From positions 1 through 23,037 of the forward strand of contig CABUWA010000013.1 of assembly GCA_902495085.1 (NCBI GenBank): a stretch of DNA of 23,037 bases. The letters run 5' to 3'. A program made the position numbers and the translations under genes. Shown here in pieces: positions 1 through 6,690 of this stretch (the first letter of the stretch is position 1; each line of letters begins with the position of its first letter). Below the pieces are notes generated by a model. That model had not been told where the DNA came from, ran no database searches, and saw nothing but the letters and a program-made list of their open reading frames with translations. Origin of the DNA: an uncultured Collinsella sp. (GTDB taxonomy: Bacteria > Actinomycetota > Coriobacteriia > Coriobacteriales > Coriobacteriaceae).

Positions 1-305
1 AGGACCTGGGCGGCGAGCTGCTGGCCGAGGACTGCGACGCCGACGTTCTGTTCCTGCTGACCGCCGTTGAGCATGTCGCCATCAACTTTGGCAAGCCCAA
101 CCAGGAGGAGCTCGAGGACCTCACCGCCGACGAGGCCGAGCGCCTGGCCGACGAGGGCCAGTTCGGCAAGGGTTCCATGGAGCCCAAGGTTCGCGCTGCC
201 ATCAAGTTCGCGCGTTCTCGCAAGGGCCGCACCTGCATCATCGGCGCTCTAGACAAGGCCGCCGAGACCATGGCCGGCCTCTCCGGTACCCGCATCCACG
301 AGTAG
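1..305 (+). CDS. arcC: Carbamate kinase, C-terminal part (truncated by window start)
   Basis: The reading frame is open from base 3 to the TAG at 303-305 and gives the last 100 residues. Carbamate kinase transfers phosphate from carbamoyl phosphate to ADP, yielding ATP, CO2 and ammonia in the cytoplasm; it is the ATP-forming last step of arginine deiminase pathways. Visible family features are DLGGELLAEDCDADVLFLLT near the start, the segment VAINFGKPNQ, the glycine loop FGKGSMEPKVRAA, and the C-terminal GRTCIIGALDKA. These match the end of ArcC proteins. The start and any upstream arc genes lie outside the window. The partner carbamoyltransferase in this window is on the opposite strand about 13 kb away, beyond the PTS module. 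An aspartokinase-fold relative is the only alternative, and the GKGSMEPKV loop argues against it. Confidence 0.93.
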   Translation, partial: DLGGELLAEDCDADVLFLLTAVEHVAINFGKPNQEELEDLTADEAERLADEGQFGKGSMEPKVRAAIKFARSRKGRTCIIGALDKAAETMAGLSGTRIHE

Positions 306-370
306 TCTCTACTCTGTTGACTCTCTCGTGGGCGCCAGGCAAAGCGCCCACAAACTAGCCTCTCTTCATG

Positions 371-404
371 AGCCCCGCGGTCCGCTCCGACTGCGGGGCT
401 TTTG
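371..404 (+). terminator. Rho-independent terminator after arcC
   Basis: A GCCCCGC (372-378) / GCGGGGC (393-399) stem, extended by an A-T pair, is followed by TTTT. A second hairpin with 8-bp arms (328-335 and 344-351) lies just upstream and has no T tract. The terminator is nearly the same sequence as the one after the 6-phospho-beta-glucosidase gene at 6252-6285. Confidence 0.85.
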
Positions 405-414
405 CTATTCACCT

Positions 415-575
415 AGTCATTGGGGACAAACCCGGCACTTGGGGACGGTCCTTTCCTGCCGGCAGCTTGGGACAGTCCTTAATAGTCATTGGGGACGTTC
501 TTAAACGACTAGCCAAACAAGAACGTCCCCAACGACTACTCATTTAAGTCTGTCCCCAATGACTGCCCAATGGCT
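415..575. repeat. Nested palindromic intergenic repeat, copy 1
   Basis: Outer arms AGTCATTGGGGACA (415-428) and TGTCCCCAATGACT (551-564) are a perfect 14-bp inverted repeat. Inside lies a second inverted repeat, 483-502 with 519-538, 20 bp with one mismatch. A small CCGGCA/TGCCGG pair (432-437, 457-462) sits in the left arm. The segment 428-482 recurs at 6328-6382 with one mismatch, and 526-575 recurs at 6641-6690. No protein is encoded. The form resembles REP/MITE-type elements; no transposase is nearby. Confidence 0.8.
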
Positions 576-738
576 GGGAAGGCGCATCCCACACCGACGC
601 ATTGCCTTCGGGCCCTCTCCCCAGGCTCTCCATAGCTCAGCTGGACTCCCCGCAACCTGTTCCGAGTTGGCGGAACGAGCGCGACGTGGAGTGTCATTCT
701 TTACCGCGTTAGACTAGACGCAGGGAAAGGAGGAGGAC
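576..738 (+). other. Leader region of the PRD regulator gene
   Basis: This non-coding stretch separates the repeat from the regulator. It holds a short GTTCCG/CGGAAC hairpin (659-664, 671-676) and a strong ribosome binding site, AAAGGAGGAGG, ending a few bases before the ATG at 739. I found no convincing -35/-10 pair. The stretch TAGCTCAGCTGG at about 643-654 resembles a tRNA D-arm, but no tRNA can be folded around it. Confidence 0.4.
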
Positions 739-2634
739 ATGGATGCTCGCGTCAAGCAGCTTGTAAATATGATCGAGGACGCTCAGCCTGTCGCTGTCGC
801 GGTACTTGCCAAGCGTCTCGAGGTAAGCGAGCGCGCCGTGAGAAACTATATCCATCGCGCAAACGACAACCTTGCAGGGGTTGCACGCATCGTTGGCAGC
901 AAGGGGCAGTATCGTATCGATGTTGCACGTGCAGATGAGCTTGCTCGCTTGCTAGACGGTGCGGCTCTGGCCCATCCGGGCATTCCTGATACGCGCGACG
1001 GCCGTGTGTCCTTCCTTCTTAACGACCTCCTCATGCGGTCCCAGTGGGTGACGATTGAGGAGTATGCGGATTTACTCTACGTTTCGGCGCGAACTCTGTC
1101 CAATGACATGCGTCTGGTAGAGCAGAAACTCGCCCAATTTGACTTAACGCTCGAAAAGCGCCCACGCTACGGAATCCGCGTTGCGGGCGGGGAGTCGCAG
1201 CGGCGCCTGTGCCTGGCCTCGCTGGTGAGGCCCGTGTTGCCCGACACCGACGATGCAAAGCTCGCCGAGCGCCTGCGGGCCATCGCCGCATGTGTGGACG
1301 ATGCTCTGACGGCCTCGCCCGTCACGGTGAGCTCGCTGGCATCCCGCAATCTCATCATGCATCTTTACATTGCTCTTGGCCGCATCGAGCAGGGCTGCTA
1401 TGTCCCAGCTGCAGAATCGGACGTTCAAAAACTGGAGGGAACGCGCGAATACGCCGCGGCTTTCCAGATTGCCGCAAACATCAAGGATGCCCTGGGCGTG
1501 AGCATGCCCCGAGAAGAGGTTGCCTTTATCGCAATCCATTTGCTCGGCAGGGGCACGGGCGTGCCCGAGAAGGGCTCTGCCGTTATCTCGGACGAGATGT
1601 GGGAGATTGCTTCCGAGATGGTACGTGCGGTCAACGATGAGTTTAGGTTTGACTTTAGCGGCGATCTTGAACTTCGCATGAACCTTGCTCGGCATATCGG
1701 CCCTCTGGGCTATCGCCTTGAATATCACATGCATATGGATAACCCCATGCTGTCCGATATCAAGACGAGGTTTCCGTTGGCCTATTCGATGGCAGCTGGC
1801 ACCTCGCAGGTACTCGAGCGTCATTTTGGCAGCCAGCCCTCTGATGAAGAGCTCGGCTACATCGCCATGGCATTTGCCCTGGCCCTCGAGCAGCAAGCCG
1901 ACCAGCCGCGTCGCAAACGCATCCTGATCGTGTGCGCCTCGGGAGCGGGAAGCGCCCGTATGCTCGAGCACCAGTACCGCAAGCAGTTTGGCATGTATAT
2001 CGATTCGATTGAGACATGCGATGTCGCCCGCGTGGGAACGTTCGATTTTTCGCATATCGACTACGTGTTCACAACGGTGCCGCTCAACGTCAAGTTGCCC
2101 GTGCCCGTCCGCGAGGCCGATTTCTTCTTGGAGACGAGCGATGTCAACGCTATCCGCAAGGTGCTGAGCGACGACACTGCGCAATCGGACTCCGTGAGCT
2201 CTTTCTTTAGCCGTGCCCTGTTCTTCAACCGCGTTGAGGCGTCGTCGAAGCAGGCCGTTCTCCGATATCTCTCCGAGCGCGCCGTCGAGAGCGGCCGTGT
2301 CGATGCCCAGTTTGCCCAAGAGGTCGCCGAGCGCGAGAGCGCGAGCGCCACCTCGTTTGGCAATGGGGTAGCCATGCCCCATGGGATGCATCCCTTGAGC
2401 GCCGAGGCCTTTGTTACCGTGGGCCTGCTCGAACATCCCATTCTTTGGGACGAATACGGCCATGAGGTCGATATCGTCTTTATGGTGTCGTTTGCCCGGT
2501 CGGGCGGCGATGAGGCGCGGATCTTGAGCTCACTGCTCGCCGAGATCTTTATGGACCGCCAGGGGGTCGAGCGCCTACGCGAGCGCCGGTCCTGGCATGA
2601 GCTGATGGCGCTTGTGCAAGCGCATACGGCTTAA
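739..2634 (+). CDS. LicR/BglG-type transcriptional regulator with PRD, EIIB and EIIA domains
   Basis: This 631-residue protein is predicted to control the downstream PTS genes in response to PTS phosphorylation. Domains in order: a helix-turn-helix at about 15-45, a second Mga/HTH-type segment at about 100-155, PRD1 with His208 (LIMHLYIALG) and His267 (FIAIHLLGRG), PRD2 with His319 (LARHIGPLGY), a GatB-type EIIB domain with Cys399 (ILIVCASGAGSARML), and a C-terminal EIIA domain with His548 (GVAMPHGM). Length and domain order match LicR/MtlR-type activators (about 640 residues) rather than short BglG antiterminators, so DNA binding is more likely than RNA binding. PRD2 lacks the second phosphorylatable His: YIAMAFALALE has Ala378 where relatives have His. 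The start is fixed by the AAAGGAGGAGG site. Its genes of action lie 119 bp downstream on the same strand. Confidence 0.92.
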   Translation: MDARVKQLVNMIEDAQPVAVAVLAKRLEVSERAVRNYIHRANDNLAGVARIVGSKGQYRIDVARADELARLLDGAALAHPGIPDTRDGRVSFLLNDLLMRSQWVTIEEYADLLYVSARTLSNDMRLVEQKLAQFDLTLEKRPRYGIRVAGGESQRRLCLASLVRPVLPDTDDAKLAERLRAIAACVDDALTASPVTVSSLASRNLIMHLYIALGRIEQGCYVPAAESDVQKLEGTREYAAAFQIAANIKDALGVSMPREEVAFIAIHLLGRGTGVPEKGSAVISDEMWEIASEMVRAVNDEFRFDFSGDLELRMNLARHIGPLGYRLEYHMHMDNPMLSDIKTRFPLAYSMAAGTSQVLERHFGSQPSDEELGYIAMAFALALEQQADQPRRKRILIVCASGAGSARMLEHQYRKQFGMYIDSIETCDVARVGTFDFSHIDYVFTTVPLNVKLPVPVREADFFLETSDVNAIRKVLSDDTAQSDSVSSFFSRALFFNRVEASSKQAVLRYLSERAVESGRVDAQFAQEVAERESASATSFGNGVAMPHGMHPLSAEAFVTVGLLEHPILWDEYGHEVDIVFMVSFARSGGDEARILSSLLAEIFMDRQGVERLRERRSWHELMALVQAHTA

Positions 2635-2665
2635 GACTTCTTTTGTCGATGACCCTGTCAGTCTA

Positions 2666-2692
2666 CCTGCAATAAACCTCGAGGATTGCGGG
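2666..2692 (+). promoter_or_regulatory. Dyad between regulator and EIIA genes; possible operator
   Basis: CCTGCAAT (2666-2673) and ATTGCGGG (2685-2692) form inverted arms with one G-T pair, flanking the perfect palindrome CCTCGAGG (2677-2684). It lies 62 bp before the EIIA start in an otherwise non-coding 119-bp gap. There is no T tract, so it is not a terminator. Its role as a binding site for the PRD regulator is inferred from position only. Confidence 0.35.
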
Positions 2693-2753
2693 CGGGAGAT
2701 AGGCGTTTCGAATATTCAAGTACAAACCAAACATCACGGGAGAGGAGACCGTT

Positions 2754-3080
2754 ATGGACGATCAGGGAACCGAGATGGTTTCGTTTCAGCTGGTCGCTGC
2801 AGCGGGAGAGGCACGCAGCCTTGCCTTCGAAGCCCTTGAAAAGGCAAAGGCGGGGGATTTTGACGCCGCCGCCAAACTCATGAAGCAGTCAAAGGATGCG
2901 GGAATCAAGGCTCACCACATCCAAACGCAGCTGCTTTCGACTGAGGCAGCGGGCGAGCATCTGTCGGTGGATGTGTTGCTGGTCCATGCTCAGGACCACC
3001 TCATGTGCTCCATGCTTGCTCAGGAGCTCGTGCAGGAGCTGATCTGCCTGTATGAGCGCACTGCAACCAAGAACGCCTAG
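2754..3080 (+). CDS. PTS lactose/cellobiose-family EIIA component
   Basis: This 108-residue cytoplasmic protein relays phosphate from HPr to EIIB. The family signature VLLVHAQDHLM is intact, with the phosphorylated His78 and the metal-binding Asp81 at the same positions as in the classical lactose EIIA. The preceding HHIQTQLLSTEAAG segment is also typical. It is all-helical in this family and acts as a trimer. The ATG at 2754 follows an AGAGGAG site at 2741-2747. It is the first of four co-directional genes: EIIA, EIIB, EIIC, glycosidase. It ends 46 bp before EIIB. The sugar cannot be told from EIIA alone; a beta-glucoside is inferred from the glycosidase. Confidence 0.95.
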   Translation: MDDQGTEMVSFQLVAAAGEARSLAFEALEKAKAGDFDAAAKLMKQSKDAGIKAHHIQTQLLSTEAAGEHLSVDVLLVHAQDHLMCSMLAQELVQELICLYERTATKNA

Positions 3081-3126
3081 CGGCGTGCGGTGACTATCCA
3101 ACCAATCAATGCGAAGGGAATCCCTT

Positions 3127-3420
3127 ATGAAGATCCTTCTTGTTTGCGCAGCTGGTCTGTCTACAAGCATTCTGATGAAGAAACTCGAGAAATATGCGGA
3201 GCAAAACGGCATCGAGCTCGATATCGATGCGGTGGGTATCGGCGAGTATCAGGAGACGTGCGCCAATTATGACGTGCTGCTCTTGGGGCCGCAGGTGTCC
3301 TACCAGCTCAACACCGTCAAGCAGGGGAGCGGTAAGCCGACCGCGGTCATCCCCGCACAGGACTACGGCATGGGCAACGCCGCCAACGTGCTGGCACTCG
3401 CCCAGTCGCTGTTGGGTTAG
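3127..3420 (+). CDS. PTS lactose/cellobiose-family EIIB component
   Basis: This 97-residue cytoplasmic protein accepts phosphate from EIIA on Cys7 in the loop MKILLVCAAGLSTS and passes it to the incoming sugar. The later segment DVLLLGPQVSY is also typical of the family. An in-frame ATG exists at 3109, but it precedes and includes the ribosome binding site AAGGGA; starting at 3127 gives the standard N-terminus with the Cys at position 7. EIIC follows after 9 bp with its own GGAGG site, implying one transcript. Confidence 0.95.
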   Translation: MKILLVCAAGLSTSILMKKLEKYAEQNGIELDIDAVGIGEYQETCANYDVLLLGPQVSYQLNTVKQGSGKPTAVIPAQDYGMGNAANVLALAQSLLG

Positions 3421-3429
3421 GAGGCAACC

Positions 3430-4779
3430 ATGGAGAAGTTCATGACCCTGCTTCAGGAAAAACTGACCCCTATCGCCAATTTCTGCGGCACCGAGCGCCA
3501 CTTTGCCTCCATGCAAAAGGGCTTTATGAGCGCGATCAGCTTCATCTTGGTATCTGCCGTCTTTATGATCCTCGCCAACCCGCCGGTCACGGCCGACCTG
3601 GTGGCGCAGGGCGGGTTCTGGTCCGTCTTTGGCCCTTGGCTCGATTTTGCCACGGCCAATAAGCTCACGCTGCTCATTCCCTTCAACATGACGATGGGCA
3701 TACTGTCGGTGATCGTGACGTTCGCAATCGCCTATAACCTGGCGGGCACCTACAAGATGCCCAAGCTTAACGCCGGCATGACCTCGCTGGTGATGTTCCT
3801 GATCGCCGCGGCGCCGTCGTCCTACTACCAGCTTGCTGACGAGTCCGTGCTCCAGGCGGTCCCCTGCACCTATCTGGGTGCGCAGGGCCTGTTTACCGCC
3901 ATCATCGTTGCCTTGGTCTCCGTCGAGGTCACGCGCTTCTGCCAGACCAAGGGCATCACCATCAAGATGCCCGATGGCGTGCCGCCGTTTTTGTCCGAAA
4001 CCTTTGGCGCCATCGTACCTATGCTCGCCAACATCCTCATCTTCTTTGGCGGCAACCTGCTGATCCAGATGATCGATCCCGCGCTGTCCATCCCCTCGGT
4101 TATCGAGAAGCTGCTCGCTGCCCCGCTTTCCGTCGCAGTTGACTCTGTGCCCGGCGCACTGCTTATCTGCTTCATGACGCTGCTGTTTTGGTGCTTTGGC
4201 GTCCACGGCAACATGATCGTAATGCCCATCACCGCCCCGGTCACGCTTGCCGCCTTTGCCGCCAACGCCTCGCTCTATGCTGCCGGGCAGCCGCTTGAGT
4301 TCCACCCGGCGCTCATGTCGTTGGCCATCAACCTCATCGGCGGCACGGGTAATACGTTCTCTTTTGTGGCGCTCTGCGCGTTTAGGGCAAAGTCGCAGCA
4401 GCTCAAGGCATTTGGCAGGGCATCGATCGTGCCGAGCTTCTTCCGTATCTCCGAGCCCGCGATCTTCGGCGCGCCCATCATCTTCAACCCGATCCTCATG
4501 ATTCCGTTTGTGCTAGGCGGCATGATCTCGGCCCTGCTGTATTGGGGTGCGGTCTCACTGGGTCTTGTCTCTAACTTCTACATCTTGGTGAGCGGCACGT
4601 TCCCCATCTTCGTTCAGGGCTTTGTCCAGTGCCTCGACCCGCGCATCTGGGTGTTTACGATCGTTTTGATCGTGGTCATGGCTGTGGTCTGGTACCCGTT
4701 CTTTAAGGTGTACGATAACCAGCTCCTGGCTCAGGAGCAGGAGAACGCCGCGGCAGCTTCTGCCGAGGATGCTGAGTAG
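3430..4779 (+). CDS. PTS cellobiose/beta-glucoside-family EIIC permease
   Basis: This 449-residue integral membrane protein should carry the sugar across the membrane while EIIB phosphorylates it. It has the N-terminal region of the LacE/CelB family (IANFCGTERHFASMQKGFM), about ten hydrophobic segments, the GVHGN motif with His259, and SEPAIFGAP with Glu342; this His and Glu correspond to the conserved sugar-site residues of ChbC-type permeases. The C-terminal tail is short, acidic and Ala-rich. AGGAGG lies directly before the ATG. Its end runs to within 1 bp of the best start of the glycosidase gene, so the two are probably translationally coupled. Confidence 0.94.
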   Translation: MEKFMTLLQEKLTPIANFCGTERHFASMQKGFMSAISFILVSAVFMILANPPVTADLVAQGGFWSVFGPWLDFATANKLTLLIPFNMTMGILSVIVTFAIAYNLAGTYKMPKLNAGMTSLVMFLIAAAPSSYYQLADESVLQAVPCTYLGAQGLFTAIIVALVSVEVTRFCQTKGITIKMPDGVPPFLSETFGAIVPMLANILIFFGGNLLIQMIDPALSIPSVIEKLLAAPLSVAVDSVPGALLICFMTLLFWCFGVHGNMIVMPITAPVTLAAFAANASLYAAGQPLEFHPALMSLAINLIGGTGNTFSFVALCAFRAKSQQLKAFGRASIVPSFFRISEPAIFGAPIIFNPILMIPFVLGGMISALLYWGAVSLGLVSNFYILVSGTFPIFVQGFVQCLDPRIWVFTIVLIVVMAVVWYPFFKVYDNQLLAQEQENAAAASAEDAE

Positions 4780-4780
4780 C

Positions 4781-6235
4781 ATGAGTTACTTTGACAGAAC
4801 GTCTGCCGCCGGTATGCCCGAGGGCTTTTTGTGGGGTGGTGCCCTCGCCGCCAACCAGGCCGAAGGGGGCTGGAACGAGGGCGGCCGCGGCATGTCGCAC
4901 TCCGACCTGATCCCACAGGGTTCCGACCGCTGGGATGTAATGTTTGGCAGGCAAAAGCCCGTGGACGATCCGGACAGGCTGTATCCATGCCGCTGGGGCA
5001 ACGACTTCTTCCATCATTGGCACGAGGATGTCGAGCTCTTTGCCGAGATGGGCTTTAAGTGCCTGCGTCTTTCAATTTGCTGGAGCCGTATTTTTCCCAC
5101 AGGGATGGAGACCGAGCCCAACGGCGAGGGCTTGGAGTTTTACCGTCAGGTATTCGAGGCGCTGCGCGAGCATGGAATCGAGCCGCTTGTGACGCTGTCG
5201 CACTACGACTATCCGTTGGCTCTGGTCGAGCGCTATGGTGGCTGGCAAAGCCGAGAGATGATCGAGCGGTATGCGCACTACGTCGAGACCGTCGGACGCG
5301 CGTACCAGGGCCTCGTGCGTTATTGGCTTACGTTCAACGAGATCAACAGCGTGGCGCTGTCCTATCTCAACGCGGGTGTCACGCTCGAGGATGAGCGTGA
5401 CCGTGCAGCCGTGACCGCGGCGTTCTCGCACCATATGTTTATGGCGAGCGCTCGCGCTGTCGAGATTCTGCACAAGATCGATCCCGCAAACAAGGTGGGT
5501 TGCATGGTCGCTGCCGGTGCGACCTATCCGTACCGTTGTGCGCCCGAGGACGTATGGCTTGCGTATGAGGAGGACCGCGGCCGCTACTTCTACACAGACG
5601 TGATGGCTGCGGGCGCCTATCCTGCTTGGAAGCTGCGTGCACTCGAGAAAGAGGGTGTTCACGTGCCCTTTGAGCCGGGCGATACGGAGTATCTGGCAGA
5701 GCATACGGTCGACTTCATCTCGTTCTCGTACTATTGCTCGCGCTTGGTGTGCGCCGATGATCAGGTGATCGCCGAGAAGGCGGAGGGCAACGTGTTCCCG
5801 ACGTTGCGCAATCCGTACCTCAAGGATAAAGAGACTGCCTGGAAGTGGCAGATCGATGCGCTGGGTTTGCGCGTGACGCTTGCCGGCTACCACGATCGTT
5901 ACCATCTTCCGCTCTTTATCGCCGAGAACGGTGTGGGCGGACTCGATGCGCTGGAAGACGGCAAAGTCCACGATGCGTATCATATTGATTACCTGCGAAG
6001 GCATATTCTTGCGCTGCGCGATGCAATTGTCGAGGACGGTGTTGACCTGATGGGATACACGCCGTGGGGCTGTATCGATTTGGTGTCGGCCTCGACGGGG
6101 CAGATGAAGAAGCGCTATGGCTTTGTTTATGTTGATGCCGATGATACGGGCAAAGGCACGTTCGATCGCTACCGAAAGGACAGCTTCTGCTGGTACCAAA
6201 AGGTCATTGCATCAAATGGCGAGGACTTGAGTTAA
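4781..6235 (+). CDS. 6-phospho-beta-glucosidase, GH1
   Basis: This 484-residue cytoplasmic hydrolase should split 6-phospho-beta-glucosides delivered by the PTS into glucose 6-phosphate and the aglycone or second sugar. GH1 features are FLWGGALAANQAEGGWNEGG near the N-terminus, the acid/base Glu187 in TFNEINS, and the nucleophile Glu382 in FIAENGVGG. The phosphate-binding triad appears as Ser436, Lys444 and Tyr446 in SASTGQMKKRYGFVYVD, a form typical of 6-phospho-beta-glucosidases rather than 6-phospho-beta-galactosidases. I chose the ATG at 4781 because an alternative ATG at 4769 overlaps EIIC, has no good ribosome binding site and adds only four residues. The gene closes the PTS operon and is followed by a terminator. 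Confidence 0.94.
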   Translation: MSYFDRTSAAGMPEGFLWGGALAANQAEGGWNEGGRGMSHSDLIPQGSDRWDVMFGRQKPVDDPDRLYPCRWGNDFFHHWHEDVELFAEMGFKCLRLSICWSRIFPTGMETEPNGEGLEFYRQVFEALREHGIEPLVTLSHYDYPLALVERYGGWQSREMIERYAHYVETVGRAYQGLVRYWLTFNEINSVALSYLNAGVTLEDERDRAAVTAAFSHHMFMASARAVEILHKIDPANKVGCMVAAGATYPYRCAPEDVWLAYEEDRGRYFYTDVMAAGAYPAWKLRALEKEGVHVPFEPGDTEYLAEHTVDFISFSYYCSRLVCADDQVIAEKAEGNVFPTLRNPYLKDKETAWKWQIDALGLRVTLAGYHDRYHLPLFIAENGVGGLDALEDGKVHDAYHIDYLRRHILALRDAIVEDGVDLMGYTPWGCIDLVSASTGQMKKRYGFVYVDADDTGKGTFDRYRKDSFCWYQKVIASNGEDLS

Positions 6236-6251
6236 CTCTTGCAGGTCTGTT

Positions 6252-6285
6252 GCCCCCGCGGTCCGCTTCGGCCGCAGGGGCTTTT
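6252..6285 (+). terminator. Rho-independent terminator closing the PTS operon
   Basis: Arms 6252-6261 and 6272-6281 pair (GCCCC-C-GCGG with CCGC-A-GGGGC, one internal mismatch) and are followed by TTTT. The sequence is very close to the terminator at 371-404, including the TTTTG-TATT tail. Confidence 0.85.
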
Positions 6286-6327
6286 GTTATTGAGGCGGCT
6301 GTTCATGAGGAGCATTGCAGGCTGCGG

Positions 6328-6382
6328 AAACCCGGCACTTGGGGACGTTCCTTTCCTGCCGGCAGCTTGGGACAGTCCTTAA
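6328..6382. repeat. Intergenic repeat copy 2, left part
   Basis: These 55 bp match 428-482 with a single difference (T at 6348 for G at 448), in the same orientation. The central hairpin of copy 1 is missing here and about 258 bp of other sequence follows before the right part resumes at 6641. No convincing gene lies in 6236-6688; an open frame at 6315-6635 is made of repeat sequence. Confidence 0.85.
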
Positions 6383-6524
6383 AGGCCGCATCGATCAACT
6401 GCGGAAAGCACATCCCAGAATGAGCGTCCAACATGGGGTGCGGTTTCCCTTGAGGCCCTCAATCGGAAAATGCATCCCGGATTTTTGTCGAAAAGCGGTC
6501 CCTAGTTTCCCAAACGGGCCGCTA

Positions 6525-6574
6525 ACGGAAAGCGCATCCCGCTATTGGGCCCCAAAGCAGGATGCGCTTTCCGT
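6525..6574. repeat. Perfect 15-bp hairpin, second repeat type inside copy 2
   Basis: ACGGAAAGCGCATCC (6525-6539) and GGATGCGCTTTCCGT (6560-6574) are perfect inverted arms. The 20-base loop contains its own small palindrome TTGGGCCCCAA (6545-6555). A degraded relative, with GGAAAGCACATCCCA and GGTTTCC ends, lies at about 6402-6450. The GGAAAGC/GCTTTCC arm ends are shared with the inverted repeat at 22949-23037. The arms lack a T tract, so this is a repeat element rather than a terminator. Confidence 0.75.
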
Positions 6575-6640
6575 GCTGGCAGTTCCAAGCAGTTCGGGAT
6601 GGCCCTTTTCGTTTGCTCTCGGCCGGCGTCCGTAAGACTG

Positions 6641-6690
6641 TCCCCGACGACCACTCATTTAAGTCTGTCCCCAATGAGTGCCCAATGACT
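6641..6690. repeat. Intergenic repeat copy 2, right part
   Basis: TCCCC-ACGAC-ACTCATTTAAG and the following TCTGTCCCCAATGA-TGCCCAATG match 526-575 with only a few substitutions, in the same orientation. The last bases overlap the stop codon of the minus-strand peptidase gene that ends at 6689, so the element abuts or supplied that gene's 3' end. Confidence 0.8.

Noticed and set aside
415..575. CRISPR array
   Set aside because: The repeats are inverted and nested, not regularly spaced direct repeats, and no cas genes are present.
640..700. tRNA-like TAGCTCAGCTGG stretch before the PRD regulator
   Set aside because: No acceptor stem, anticodon arm or T-arm with GGTTCGA could be placed around it.
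3109..3126. Earlier ATG for EIIB
   Set aside because: It would place the ribosome binding site inside the coding region and shift the active Cys from its usual position 7.
3106..4305. 399-codon minus-strand open frame opposite EIIB/EIIC
   Set aside because: It is a composition shadow of well-supported PTS genes, highly charged and without recognisable motifs.
6315..6635. 106-codon plus-strand open frame in the intergenic region after the glycosidase gene
   Set aside because: It runs through two repeat elements, has no ribosome binding site and no family resemblance.
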